From NCBI RefSeq assembly GCF_000745315.1, contig NZ_JQNQ01000001.1, forward strand, positions 2,170,001 to 2,234,000: 64,000 nucleotides of DNA, written 5' to 3'. The notes beneath the pieces are model-generated. The model saw nothing but the letters and a program-made list of their open reading frames with translations, was not told where the DNA came from and searched no databases. Source of the stretch: Salegentibacter sp. Hel_I_6. GTDB taxonomy: Bacteria; Bacteroidota; Bacteroidia; Flavobacteriales; Flavobacteriaceae. Shown here one piece after another: positions 1 to 8,027 of the stretch. The stretch's first letter is position 1, and every line of letters starts with the position of its first letter. Made by a program: the position numbers and the translations under genes.

Positions 1-90
1 TATCGCGGCTTTTATACTAAAATGTATATTGCCACCTTCGGGTTCTATACGGCTTACTTCTCCTACTTCTTCAATAATTCCGGTAAACAT
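1..90 (-). CDS. ribE: Riboflavin synthase alpha subunit, 5' end only
   Basis: The first 30 codons run off the left edge of the window. The N-terminus MFTGIIEEVGEVSRIEP is the typical start of riboflavin synthase, where the MFTG(I/L)IE motif begins the first lumazine-binding repeat. The enzyme dismutates two 6,7-dimethyl-8-ribityllumazine molecules to riboflavin in the cytoplasm. It is divergent from pdxA, so the 148-bp spacer serves both. Only the first half-repeat is visible, so completeness of the gene cannot be judged. Confidence 0.9.
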   Translation of the reverse strand, partial: MFTGIIEEVGEVSRIEPEGGNIHFSIKAAI

Positions 91-106
91 ATCTTTGGAT
101 TATTCT

Positions 107-114
107 TACATTTG
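107..114 (+). promoter_or_regulatory. Candidate -7 promoter box for pdxA
   Basis: TACATTTG matches the Bacteroidota -7 consensus TAnnTTTG exactly. It lies in the ribE/pdxA divergent spacer and would give a leader of about 120 nt for pdxA. I see no TTTG -33 element at the usual spacing, and the box lies within a small inverted repeat (TTACAT/ATGTAA, 106-122), so this call is tentative. Confidence 0.4.
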
Positions 115-168
115 TGATGTAAAAATAGAAATAAACCCGGGAAGTTTTAGGTAATTAGCCAGAACAAA

Positions 169-196
169 ATCCTGAATTTTCTCAGGATGGTTTTTT
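169..196 (+). terminator. Terminator-like hairpin in the pdxA leader
   Basis: ATCCTGA (169-175) pairs with TCAGGAT (182-188) around a six-base loop and is followed by GG and a run of six T. No plus-strand gene lies upstream to be terminated, so it is either an attenuator in the pdxA leader or a decayed half-copy of the CTGAA/TTCAG intergenic repeat seen at 5326, 7275 and 24546. Confidence 0.4.
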
Positions 197-238
197 GTAA
201 ATTAATTAGTAGTCGGAAAATCTATAAACATTAAGTAA

Positions 239-1285
239 ATGAAACACGCTGAAAAGGTCAAATTAGGAATAAGCATAGGAGATTTGAATGGAATTGGAAG
301 TGAAATAGTGCTTAAAACCTTTGATGATTCCCGAATGTTGGATTTTTGTACTCCGGTTATTTTTGCTTCAGCTAAGGTGATTACTTTTCTAAAAAAACAC
401 TTTAATCTAACTTTAAATTTCAATGGAATTGATCATCCGTCTAAAGCAATAGATGGAAAGATTAATGTGATGAATGTTTGGAAAGAAGGAGTAAATATAA
501 ATTTTGGGGAAGAAAACCCTAAAATAGGAGAGTATGCTTTTAAATCTTTGCAGGCAGCTACAAAAGCGCTGAAAGAAGATGAAATTGATGTATTAGTCAC
601 TGCACCTATAAACAAACACAGTATCCAGTCGGCTGAATTTAATTTTCCAGGACATACCGATTATCTGGCGAAAGAACTGGAAGGGGAAAGTCTAATGTTT
701 ATGATTACCGATACCTTGAAAATTGGCTTACTTACAGATCACGTTGCTTTAAAAGATATTGCCAATACAATTACTCCAGAGTTGATTGAAAAGAAACTAG
801 GAATAATTCAGCAAACCTTAAAACAGGATTTTAGAATTCAGAAACCTAAAGTTGCTGTTTTAGGAATAAACCCGCATAGTGGAGATAACGGGGTGATTGG
901 GAAAGAAGATGAAGAGATTTTAAAACCAACGCTTCAGAAGTTACGGGATAAAGGCGATTTGGTATTCGGTCCATTTTCAGCTGATAGTTTTTTCGGTTCA
1001 AAAAATTACATCAATTTTGATGCGGTTGTAGCTTCATATCACGATCAGGGATTAATTCCGTTTAAAACGCTATCCTTTGGGAATGGTGTGAATTTCACCG
1101 CTGGCCTTAGTAAGGTTAGAACTTCACCAGATCATGGTACTGCATTTGAAATAGCAGGAACAAATTCAGCAAATATTAATTCCTTTAAAGAGGCAGTTTT
1201 TAGTGCTATAGAAATTTACAAATGCCGTGAAGAATATAAAGAGCTCACTAAAAATCCCTTAAAGAAGCAGGGAAAAAAGTTATAA
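239..1285 (+). CDS. pdxA: 4-hydroxythreonine-4-phosphate dehydrogenase (PdxA)
   Basis: PdxA oxidises 4-phosphohydroxy-L-threonine with NAD+ in the DXP-dependent pyridoxal-phosphate pathway; PdxJ then closes the ring. The 348-residue length fits the family. The N-terminal ISIGDLNGIGSEI glycine-rich motif, the metal-binding histidines in GHTDYL, ASYHDQGLIP and TSPDHGTAFE, and the substrate loop are all present. The ATG at 239 precedes the conserved KLGISIGD segment directly and no alternative start is needed. The gene is divergent from ribE, so two cofactor-synthesis genes share a control region. Nothing looks damaged. Confidence 0.95.
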   Translation: MKHAEKVKLGISIGDLNGIGSEIVLKTFDDSRMLDFCTPVIFASAKVITFLKKHFNLTLNFNGIDHPSKAIDGKINVMNVWKEGVNINFGEENPKIGEYAFKSLQAATKALKEDEIDVLVTAPINKHSIQSAEFNFPGHTDYLAKELEGESLMFMITDTLKIGLLTDHVALKDIANTITPELIEKKLGIIQQTLKQDFRIQKPKVAVLGINPHSGDNGVIGKEDEEILKPTLQKLRDKGDLVFGPFSADSFFGSKNYINFDAVVASYHDQGLIPFKTLSFGNGVNFTAGLSKVRTSPDHGTAFEIAGTNSANINSFKEAVFSAIEIYKCREEYKELTKNPLKKQGKKL

Positions 1286-1328
1286 ACAAAAATTTGTTTA
1301 CAACAGCGCTCTAATTTATTAATTTTTA

Positions 1329-1336
1329 TATATTTG
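1329..1336 (+). promoter_or_regulatory. -7 promoter box for DUF177-rpmF
   Basis: TATATTTG followed by CACCCG is a perfect TAnnTTTG box. Its final TTG is in frame with the DUF177 gene and gives a false 16-residue N-terminal extension. Transcription should begin a few bases downstream, so that TTG would not be in the mRNA. The -33 element is unclear; TTTG at 1293-1296 is too far away. Confidence 0.65.
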
Positions 1337-1381
1337 CACCCGCCTAAGCCGAAGCGGCCCGGGCAAGAAATTGACGATGAG

Positions 1382-1921
1382 ATGAGGAAATTAGCAGCGT
1401 ATACAATTCCTTTTGTAGGATTAAAGCTGGGAAAGCACCAGTTTGAATACGATATTGATAATGAGTTCTTTGAGCATTTTGAGTACGACGATCTAAACAG
1501 TGCCGATGTAAAAATCGATTTGTTGTTGGAGAAAAAAACAACAATGATGGAGCTTACTTTTAAAGCTTCGGGATCTGTAAACGTAAATTGTGATATTACC
1601 AATGAGCCCTACGACCAGCCTGTAGAAGCAAGTTTATTTTTGGTTGTAAAGTTTGGTGATGAATTTAATGATGAAAATGAAGATTTACTTATTCTGCCAC
1701 ACGGCGAGTTTGAAGTAAATGTTCAGCAATATATTTACGAACTTATTGTATTATCTATACCATTAAAGAGGGTGCATCCCGGGGTAGAAGATGGGACTTT
1801 AGATTCAGAATTACTTGATAAACTTGAAGAATTAAGTATTAACAACAACGAGAATAGAAATGATGAGGATGAAATAGATCCTCGTTGGGATAAATTAAAA
1901 AACTTATTAAACGATAAATAA
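1382..1921 (+). CDS. DUF177/YceD family protein
   Basis: The 179-residue acidic protein begins MRKLAAYTIPFVGLKLG, matching the usual start of Bacteroidota DUF177 proteins. I chose ATG 1382 over an upstream in-frame TTG at 1334, because that TTG is part of the promoter. The family (Pfam YceD) is almost always encoded directly before rpmF and often with fab genes; plant and bacterial members are linked to 23S rRNA accumulation, but the mechanism is not settled. The C-terminal part is rich in Asp/Glu/Asn and ends DPRWDKLKNLL, a conserved tail. It lies 9 bp before rpmF, so the two are surely co-transcribed. Confidence 0.85.
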   Translation: MRKLAAYTIPFVGLKLGKHQFEYDIDNEFFEHFEYDDLNSADVKIDLLLEKKTTMMELTFKASGSVNVNCDITNEPYDQPVEASLFLVVKFGDEFNDENEDLLILPHGEFEVNVQQYIYELIVLSIPLKRVHPGVEDGTLDSELLDKLEELSINNNENRNDEDEIDPRWDKLKNLLNDK

Positions 1922-1930
1922 CAGCAAGCC

Positions 1931-2128
1931 ATGGCACATCCAAAGAGAAAAATCTCTAAAACAAGAAGAGATAAAAGAAGGACACATTATAAAGCTTCGG
2001 TACCAAAAATAGCTACAGATCCTACTACAGGAGAGGCGCATTTGTACCACAGAGCACACTGGCACGAAGGTAAACTATACTACCGCGGCCAGGTATTAAT
2101 TGACAATACCGAAGAAATAGAAGCTTAA
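1931..2128 (+). CDS. rpmF: 50S ribosomal protein L32 (bL32)
   Basis: The 65-residue basic protein opens MAHPKRKISKTRRDKRRTH, the signature start of bL32, and continues with the HLYHRAHW segment typical of Bacteroidota. It lacks the four zinc-binding cysteines found in the C+ form, so this is the zinc-independent C- type. It sits in the conserved DUF177-rpmF-fabH-acc order that couples ribosome supply with fatty-acid synthesis. A strong terminator follows, so fabH is mainly driven by its own promoter. Confidence 0.97.
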   Translation: MAHPKRKISKTRRDKRRTHYKASVPKIATDPTTGEAHLYHRAHWHEGKLYYRGQVLIDNTEEIEA

Positions 2129-2154
2129 TTTAACATAGAGCTTCAACTTTTAAT

Positions 2155-2184
2155 AAAAACTCTCACCCACGTGGGAGTTTTTTG
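2155..2184 (+). terminator. Rho-independent terminator after rpmF
   Basis: CTCTCAC and GTGGGAG (one G-T pair) form a 7-bp stem around CCAC, flanked by an A run on the left and a T run on the right. Confidence 0.8.
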
Positions 2185-2191
2185 TTTTAAG

Positions 2192-2221
2192 TTGATTAAG
2201 TGCTAAAAAGACCTTAATTTG
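2192..2221 (+). promoter_or_regulatory. Promoter for fabH-accB-accC
   Basis: TTG (2192-2194), a 19-base spacer and TTAATTTG (2214-2221) fit the Bacteroidota -33/-7 layout with one mismatch to TAnnTTTG. It lies just after the rpmF terminator and gives a leader of about 80 nt. Confidence 0.6.
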
Positions 2222-2306
2222 CAGCCCCGTTCAAAGAATAATTATTACATTTCTTTAAATATTTTTACGTTTTTAAAGGCGTAAAGGGGTTTTAAAAGTC
2301 AAATCT

Positions 2307-3302
2307 ATGAATAAAATCACAGCTGCTATTACCGCTGTGGGTGCATACGTACCCGAAGATGTGTTGACCAACAAGATGTTGGAAAAAATGGTGGAGACCA
2401 ATGACGAGTGGATCTTCAGCAGAACCGGAATTAGAGAACGCCGCATACTTAAAGACCCAAATAAAGGAACTTCATATTTAGGAATAGAAGCAGCTAAAGA
2501 TTTAATAGAGAAATCTAACCTTGATCCCAAGGAGATAGATCTTGTGATTCTTGCTACTGTTTCTCCCGATTTACCTGTAGCCGCTACTGGTGTACATATC
2601 GCTACCCAAATTGGTGCTACAAATGCTTTTGCCTACGATTTACAGGCTGCCTGCTCGGGCTTTTTATACGCTATGTCTACAGCTTCGGCTTACATAGAAG
2701 CTGGGCGGTATAAAAAAGTATTGGTAATTGGAGCCGATAAAATGTCTTCTATAATTGATTATACCGATAGAACTACTTGTATTATCTTTGGAGATGGTGC
2801 AGGCGCGGTACTCATGGAGCCTAATGAAGAAGGTTTTGGTTTGCAGGATGAGTTTTTAAGAAGCGATTCTATAGGAAGAGATTCTCTAAGAATAGAGGCA
2901 GGAGGCTCATTAATGCCACCTACAGCCGAGACTGTAGCCAAAAAATTGCATTATGTGAGACAGGATGGAAAAACTGTTTTTAAATTTGCAGTTTCTAATA
3001 TGGCAGAAGTTAGCGAGAAGATTATGGAGCGCAATAAATTGAGTAATGATGATGTAGATTGGCTTATTGCACACCAGGCAAATAAACGAATTGTGGGTGC
3101 TACAGCATCCAGAATGGGACTTGAAGATAATAAAGTGCTCATGAATATTGAGCGATATGGAAATACTACATCGGCTACCTTGCCATTATTGCTTAGCGAT
3201 TATGAGAAGCAATTTAAAAAAGGAGATAATTTAGTTTTTGCTTCATTTGGAGGCGGTTTCACCTGGGGAGCCACCTATTTAAAATGGGCATATAATTCTT
3301 AA
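2307..3302 (+). CDS. fabH: Beta-ketoacyl-ACP synthase III
   Basis: FabH starts fatty-acid chains by condensing an acyl-CoA primer with malonyl-ACP. In the 331-residue protein the catalytic triad is visible: Cys116 in LQAACSGFL, His256 in LIAHQANKRI and Asn286 in YGNTTSATLP. The start MNKITAAITAVGAYVPEDVL is a normal family N-terminus. In flavobacteria this enzyme usually prefers branched primers, but that cannot be read from the sequence. It is followed 20 bp later by accB, so initiation and malonyl-CoA supply are transcribed together. Confidence 0.95.
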   Translation: MNKITAAITAVGAYVPEDVLTNKMLEKMVETNDEWIFSRTGIRERRILKDPNKGTSYLGIEAAKDLIEKSNLDPKEIDLVILATVSPDLPVAATGVHIATQIGATNAFAYDLQAACSGFLYAMSTASAYIEAGRYKKVLVIGADKMSSIIDYTDRTTCIIFGDGAGAVLMEPNEEGFGLQDEFLRSDSIGRDSLRIEAGGSLMPPTAETVAKKLHYVRQDGKTVFKFAVSNMAEVSEKIMERNKLSNDDVDWLIAHQANKRIVGATASRMGLEDNKVLMNIERYGNTTSATLPLLLSDYEKQFKKGDNLVFASFGGGFTWGATYLKWAYNS

Positions 3303-3322
3303 AAAACCAACACCCTAATATT

Positions 3323-3829
3323 ATGGATTTAAAAGAAATTCAGAATTTAATCAAGTTTGTGGCTAAGTCTGGTGCCAGTGAGGTAAAACTGGAAACTGGC
3401 GATGTAAAGATCACCATTAGAACAGGCTCAGACGAGAAAGAGACTATTGTTCAACAAGTGCCAATGGGTGGCCAAATGCCACAGATGCCACAACAGCAGC
3501 CTCAGCAACAACAAGCGCCGGCCCCTTCACAGGAAAAAGCATCTCAAAACCAGGAGGAGCAAAAAACTACCTCTGAAGATAATTCAAATTATATCACGGT
3601 TAAATCTCCTATTATTGGAACTTTCTATCGTAAACCTTCCCCAGATAAACCAACATTTGTAGAAGTTGGTGATTCAATTAAAGAAGGCGATGTGCTTTGT
3701 GTGATTGAAGCTATGAAACTCTTCAACGAAATTGAAAGCGAAGTTTCAGGAAAAATAGTAAAAGTATTGGTAGATGATGCTTCTCCTGTAGAATTCGATC
3801 AGCCATTATTTTTAGTAGACCCATCATAA
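3323..3829 (+). CDS. accB: Biotin carboxyl carrier protein of acetyl-CoA carboxylase
   Basis: The 168-residue carrier has the expected three parts: a small N-terminal domain, a flexible linker rich in Gln, Pro and Met (about residues 45-85), and a C-terminal biotinyl domain from about residue 90. The biotin is attached at Lys132 in the canonical EAMK motif, and the thumb-like region and C-terminal beta sheet are complete. It carries CO2 from AccC to the carboxyltransferase, whose genes are not in the window. The Gln-rich linker has the low-complexity look usual for BCCPs. Confidence 0.96.
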   Translation: MDLKEIQNLIKFVAKSGASEVKLETGDVKITIRTGSDEKETIVQQVPMGGQMPQMPQQQPQQQQAPAPSQEKASQNQEEQKTTSEDNSNYITVKSPIIGTFYRKPSPDKPTFVEVGDSIKEGDVLCVIEAMKLFNEIESEVSGKIVKVLVDDASPVEFDQPLFLVDPS

Positions 3830-3883
3830 ATTACCGCCCATTTAGCTTAAGGAAAATTTCTTTGGGCCTAAAAAACAATAGGT

Positions 3884-5239
3884 ATGTTTAAAAAAATATT
3901 GATAGCAAACAGGGGTGAGATTGCCTTGCGTGTAATTCGCACCTGTAAAGAAATGGGAATTAGCACCGTTGCGGTATATTCTACTGCAGATGCTGAAAGC
4001 CTTCACGTAAGGTTTGCCGATGAGGCCGTATGTATCGGTCCGCCGCCAAGTAATTTGTCTTACCTTAAAATTTCAAATATTATCGCTGCCGCAGAAATTA
4101 CCAATGCAGATGCAATTCATCCCGGCTATGGTTTCCTTTCTGAAAATGCAAAATTTTCCAGGATTTGTGAGGAGCATGATATAAAATTTATTGGTGCTTC
4201 AGCTGAAATGATCTCAAAGATGGGAGATAAGGCTACCGCAAAAGCTACGATGAAAGCAGCGGGAGTTCCTTGTGTACCTGGATCAGAAGGAATTATCAAG
4301 GATTTTCCAGAATGTATAAAACTAGCTAAAGAAGTTGGTTACCCGGTAATGCTTAAGGCTACCGCCGGTGGTGGTGGTAAAGGTATGCGTGCGGTATGGA
4401 AAGAGGAAGATTTACAGGATGCCTGGGATTCTGCAAGACAGGAATCTGCAGCTGCTTTTGATAACAACGATATGTATATGGAAAAGCTTATTGAAGAGCC
4501 ACGCCATATCGAGATCCAAATTGTTGGGGATAGTACCGGTAAAGCCTGTCACCTTTCAGAAAGGGACTGTTCGGTACAACGTCGTCACCAAAAATTAACC
4601 GAAGAAACTCCTTCCCCTTTTATGACCGATAGTCTTCGGAAAAAAATGGGAGCGGCTGCAGTAAAAGCTGCAGAATATATTAAATACGAAGGTGCGGGAA
4701 CCGTAGAATTTTTGGTAGATAAACACCGAAACTTCTACTTTATGGAAATGAATACCCGTATTCAGGTAGAACACCCCATTACCGAGCAGGTAATAGATTA
4801 CGACCTGATTAGAGAACAAATTCTTGTAGCGGCCGGAGTGCCAATTTCCGGAAAAAATTATTTCCCGCAATTACACTCTATAGAATGCCGTATTAATGCT
4901 GAAGACCCCTATAACAATTTTAGACCTTCTCCCGGGAAGATCACTAATTTACACGCGCCGGGTGGTCATGGAGTAAGAATAGATACACACGTTTACAGCG
5001 GTTATATCATTCCGCCTAACTATGATTCCATGATCGCCAAATTGATCACTACTGCCCAAAGTAGGGAAGAGGCGATCAATAAAATGAAGCGAGCACTCGA
5101 TGAGTTTGTGATCGAAGGCGTAAAAACTACGATTCCTTTTCATAGACAACTTATGGACCACCCCGATTATGTTGAGGGGAATTATACCACTAAGTTTATG
5201 GAGGATTTTAAAATGAAACCACTCGAAGAAGAAGATTAA
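3884..5239 (+). CDS. accC: Biotin carboxylase subunit of acetyl-CoA carboxylase
   Basis: AccC carboxylates biotin on AccB using ATP and bicarbonate. The 451-residue length is normal. The N-terminus (FKKILIANRGEIALRVIRT), the ATP-grasp glycine-rich loop (KATAGGGGKGMR) at about residues 159-170, the ERDCSVQRRHQK motif and the active-site segment MNTRIQVEHPITE are all intact. It lies 54 bp after accB and ends before a strong terminator, so it closes the fabH-accB-accC unit. Confidence 0.97.
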   Translation: MFKKILIANRGEIALRVIRTCKEMGISTVAVYSTADAESLHVRFADEAVCIGPPPSNLSYLKISNIIAAAEITNADAIHPGYGFLSENAKFSRICEEHDIKFIGASAEMISKMGDKATAKATMKAAGVPCVPGSEGIIKDFPECIKLAKEVGYPVMLKATAGGGGKGMRAVWKEEDLQDAWDSARQESAAAFDNNDMYMEKLIEEPRHIEIQIVGDSTGKACHLSERDCSVQRRHQKLTEETPSPFMTDSLRKKMGAAAVKAAEYIKYEGAGTVEFLVDKHRNFYFMEMNTRIQVEHPITEQVIDYDLIREQILVAAGVPISGKNYFPQLHSIECRINAEDPYNNFRPSPGKITNLHAPGGHGVRIDTHVYSGYIIPPNYDSMIAKLITTAQSREEAINKMKRALDEFVIEGVKTTIPFHRQLMDHPDYVEGNYTTKFMEDFKMKPLEEED

Positions 5240-5267
5240 GTTTTTTTCAAAATAAATCTAAGTACCA

Positions 5268-5307
5268 AGACCTCACAGGTTTCAAAAATCTTGTGAGGTC
5301 TTTTTTT
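5268..5307 (+). terminator. Strong terminator after accC
   Basis: AGACCTCACA (5268-5277) pairs perfectly with TGTGAGGTCT (5292-5301), followed by a T run. Confidence 0.88.
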
Positions 5308-5325
5308 ATTTAAGTATTTTTCTTT

Positions 5326-5355
5326 CGTCACCCTGAATTTATTTCAGGGTCTAAG
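5326..5355. repeat. Half copy of a CGTCA-ended intergenic repeat
   Basis: CGTCA, then CTGAA, ATTTA and TTCAG, then GGTCTAAG. This equals the reverse complement of the right ends of the repeats at 7275-7377 and 24546-24623. Only one end is present here. The rest of the 5240-5468 gap shows the accC terminator and nothing else convincing. Confidence 0.65.
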
Positions 5356-5468
5356 TTTTTGAAAACCTAAATACATTGAAAACTCAAAAAAGATCAAATA
5401 CTAGCGATTAGAGTTTTTAGATCGCCTCAATATTTATTTCGTATTTTCATTGAAAATTAACCCATTCA

Positions 5469-6584
5469 ATGAAACTTTCTTACTGGGAAACCAAAACCTG
5501 GTTTTCAAATATCGATTTTTGCATTATAGGCAGCGGGATTACGGGATTAAACTGTGCGTTGGATCTTTCTAAACGTTTTCCAAAGTCGAAAATCGTAATT
5601 TTAGAACGTGGCCTTTTGCCTAATGGCGCAAGTACTAAAAACGCCGGTTTTGCTTGTTTTGGGAGTGCCTCTGAGATCCTGGATGATCTGAATTTCCATA
5701 CAGAGGAAGAAGTGCTGTTACTTATACAGAAGCGCTTAAAAGGACTGGAATTGCTTCGGAAGAATCTTGGGGACCAGAATATTGGTTATACAGAATATGG
5801 AGGTTACGAACTTTTTACAAAAGAAGATCAGCCACTTTTTGAAAACTGCAGGGAAAAGCTGCCTGAATTAAATAAAATGCTGAAACCAATATTTGGAGGA
5901 GAGGTTTTTGGTGTTCAGAAAGATAGTTTCGACTTTAAAAATATTCAGAAAAAACTCATTTTTAATCAATTTGAAGGGCAATTAAATACCGGGAAAATGA
6001 TGGAAGCTTTGCTTCATAAAGTGCAGAAAGCCGGGATAAAAATCCTGAATAATATTACCGTAGAAGAATTTTCAGAAACGGAAGATTCAGTCAAAATTAA
6101 GACAGATAAATTAGAATTTTCAGTAAATAAATTATTGATTGCTACCAACGGATTTTCTGAAAAACTTGGGATTCCAGAAGTAAAACCAGCCCGTGCCCAG
6201 GTTTTGATCACCAAACCAATTAAAAACCTGGGGATCAAAGGAACATTTCATTTAGATAAAGGTTTTTATTATTTCAGAAATATAGATGATCGCATTCTTT
6301 TTGGTGGCGGCAGAAACCTGGATCTTAAAACCGAAGAAACCATTGAAATCGGTCAAACCGAACTTATTCAGCATAAACTTGAAGAATTGCTTAAAACCAC
6401 CATTTTGCCTGAAACATCTTTTGAGATCGATCAGCGTTGGAGCGGAATTATGGGGGTGGGAAAACAGAAAAACCCGATAGTAAAACAGATTTCAGAAAAC
6501 GTATTTTGCGGAGTTCGATTAGGCGGAATGGGTGTAGCTATTGGTAGTTTGATTGGACAAGAACTTTCAGAATTGATAAAATGA
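5469..6584 (+). CDS. FAD-dependent oxidoreductase of the DadA/ThiO (DAO) type
   Basis: The 371-residue protein has an N-terminal Rossmann FAD fold, IIGSGITGLNCALDLS at about residues 19-34, the acidic ribose-binding end VILERG, and the GASTKNAGFACFG segment of the glycine/D-amino-acid oxidase superfamily. The C-terminal WSGIMG and GVRLGGMGVAIGSLIG motif close the FAD site. No signal peptide or membrane anchor is visible, so it is likely a cytoplasmic amine or amino-acid oxidoreductase; the substrate cannot be named. It overlaps mtgA by four bases (ATGA), so the two are translationally coupled, although no functional link is obvious. Confidence 0.85.
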   Translation: MKLSYWETKTWFSNIDFCIIGSGITGLNCALDLSKRFPKSKIVILERGLLPNGASTKNAGFACFGSASEILDDLNFHTEEEVLLLIQKRLKGLELLRKNLGDQNIGYTEYGGYELFTKEDQPLFENCREKLPELNKMLKPIFGGEVFGVQKDSFDFKNIQKKLIFNQFEGQLNTGKMMEALLHKVQKAGIKILNNITVEEFSETEDSVKIKTDKLEFSVNKLLIATNGFSEKLGIPEVKPARAQVLITKPIKNLGIKGTFHLDKGFYYFRNIDDRILFGGGRNLDLKTEETIEIGQTELIQHKLEELLKTTILPETSFEIDQRWSGIMGVGKQKNPIVKQISENVFCGVRLGGMGVAIGSLIGQELSELIK

Positions 6585-7252
6585 TCAAAAAAATATTCAA
6601 ATTTCTACTAAAACTGGTGGGTGGCTTAATCCTGATTTCCATTTTACTGGTGTTACTTTTTAAATGGGTTCCGGTGCCATTTACACCATTGATGGCCATT
6701 CGGTATTTTGAAAATCCCGAAGAGAAGATTCAGCATTCATGGGTGCCACGAGAAGAAATTTCTTTGCATTTACAACTTGGGGTGATTGCCAGCGAAGATC
6801 AAAACTTTGTAAAACATAATGGTTTTGATTTTCAAGCCATTGAAAAGGCAATTGAGGATAATCAAAAAGGAAAGCGGGTGCGGGGCGCCAGTACAATTTC
6901 CCAACAAACCGCGAAGAATGTGTTTTTATGGCCTGGTAGGAATTGGTTGCGAAAAGGACTGGAAGTTTACTTTACTTTTTTGATCGAAACCTTTTGGAGT
7001 AAAGAACGAATTTTAGAAGTTTATCTAAATAGTATTGAAATGGGACAGGGAATTTACGGTGCTGAAGCCGCCGCACAGCATTGGTTCAATAAATCGGCGA
7101 CAAACCTTTCGGTGTATGAAGCCGCGGCTATTGCTGCTATTTTACCCAATCCCAGGGAGTATCGCGCAAATCCCGCCAGCAATTATATCAATCAACGAAA
7201 AAACTGGATTGTGAGGCAAATGCAGAATTATGGGAAATTTAGTTTGGAGTAA
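6581..7252 (+). CDS. mtgA: Monofunctional biosynthetic peptidoglycan transglycosylase
   Basis: The 223-residue protein has a single N-terminal membrane segment (about residues 10-28) and one glycosyltransferase-51 domain with no transpeptidase part. The catalytic glutamate is in IASEDQNF, and the GASTISQQTAKN and FLIETFWSKERILEVYLN motifs are complete, as in MtgA. It polymerises lipid II into glycan strands on the periplasmic face. It is coupled by a four-base overlap to the upstream oxidoreductase. PBP1A at 40970 is the bifunctional counterpart in this window. Confidence 0.93.
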   Translation: MIKKIFKFLLKLVGGLILISILLVLLFKWVPVPFTPLMAIRYFENPEEKIQHSWVPREEISLHLQLGVIASEDQNFVKHNGFDFQAIEKAIEDNQKGKRVRGASTISQQTAKNVFLWPGRNWLRKGLEVYFTFLIETFWSKERILEVYLNSIEMGQGIYGAEAAAQHWFNKSATNLSVYEAAAIAAILPNPREYRANPASNYINQRKNWIVRQMQNYGKFSLE

Positions 7253-7274
7253 ATTCAACGACAATATTATTTAT

Positions 7275-7377
7275 CGTCAATTTGAACTTGTTTCAGATTT
7301 TAATTTGTGAGGATTATTAAACGCTTAGATCTCCGAACAAATTTCGGAGCAAGCTCTGAAATAAATTCAGGATGACG
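7275..7377. repeat. Full-length CGTCA-ended intergenic repeat (MITE-like)
   Basis: The 103-bp element starts CGTCA and ends TGACG. Each end carries an imperfect hairpin (TGAAC/GTTTCAG on the left, CTGAA/TTCAG on the right), and the centre has CTCCGAA/TTCGGAG (7331-7349). It fills most of the gap between mtgA and the next gene. The right end matches those at 5326 and 24623. Confidence 0.7.
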
Positions 7378-7416
7378 ATTCTATAAATTTCTCATATTTC
7401 AAAAAGAGAATAATCT

Positions 7417-7869
7417 ATGAATTCAATAAAAGAAAAACTCTATAAAGCCTGCGAAGCTTACGTGGAAGAACGTATAAAGCGTATTGAAGGTTCTTTGGCG
7501 GGTCTTGAAAATGATCTGGGAAATGAAACCAAAAGCAGCGCTGGAGATAAATACGAAACTGGCCGGGAAATGATAAACCTGGAAATAAATAAGCTGGCGG
7601 AACAACTGCAGCAATTCAAAAACTTAAGAAACACGCTTAATCTTGCAAAAAGCCGAATTAACAATGGTTCCGCTCAATTAGGAACTGCGGTAAAAACCAA
7701 TATGGCTAATTATTTTATCGCGATCCCGGCAGATCGTATTATTGTAGATGGCGATGAATATTTTGCCATAGGCGCCAATTCCCCGATTGCGCAATTATTG
7801 CTGCATAAAAAAGTCGGTGAAGAAATTACTTTTAATGGGAAATCGGCTCAAATCCTTGAAGTCTTTTAA
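7417..7869 (+). CDS. GreA/GreB-like small protein (often labelled 3-oxoacyl-ACP synthase)
   Basis: The 150-residue protein has an N-terminal coiled coil (about residues 1-75, rich in Glu/Lys with spaced Leu) followed by a compact beta domain ending in IAQLLLHKKVGEEITFNG. That layout resembles the coiled coil plus FKBP-like domain of transcript-cleavage factors GreA/GreB and Rnk, and the terminal motif matches the family's I(A)xALLGKKVGDxV pattern. It has nothing of a ketosynthase (no Cys-His-His/Asn triad), despite the label that close relatives carry in databases as I recall it. The acidic tip residues needed for transcript cleavage are not clearly present, so activity is uncertain. Confidence 0.6.
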   Translation: MNSIKEKLYKACEAYVEERIKRIEGSLAGLENDLGNETKSSAGDKYETGREMINLEINKLAEQLQQFKNLRNTLNLAKSRINNGSAQLGTAVKTNMANYFIAIPADRIIVDGDEYFAIGANSPIAQLLLHKKVGEEITFNGKSAQILEVF

Positions 7870-7877
7870 ATTAAAAT

Positions 7878-8016
7878 GATTAGCCACGAATTCACGACTG
7901 AAGCAATCTGGACAACTAAGATCTATTATTCCAAAGATTGCCGCGCTCCTGCGTCGCTCGTGATGACGGTAGTAGAGAGTAAGGAAACAAAACACAAAAC
8001 ATTCGTGTATTTGTTG
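7878..8016. repeat. Composite intergenic repeat between converging genes
   Basis: An outer imperfect inverted repeat (CCACGAATTCACGA near 7882; TTCGTGTATTTGTTGC near 8002) encloses a second element with the inverted pair GCAATCT (7903-7909) and AGATTGC (7935-7941), ending in a GC-rich stretch and TGATGACGG. The outer arms look like an old bidirectional terminator. A 76-codon frame across this stretch is not a credible gene. Confidence 0.55.
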
Positions 8017-8027
8017 CAAAAACCAAA

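Noticed and set aside
1334..1381. N-terminal extension of the DUF177 protein from a TTG
   Set aside because: The TTG is the end of an exact -7 promoter box, so it should lie upstream of the transcript start; the conserved family N-terminus begins at the ATG at 1382.
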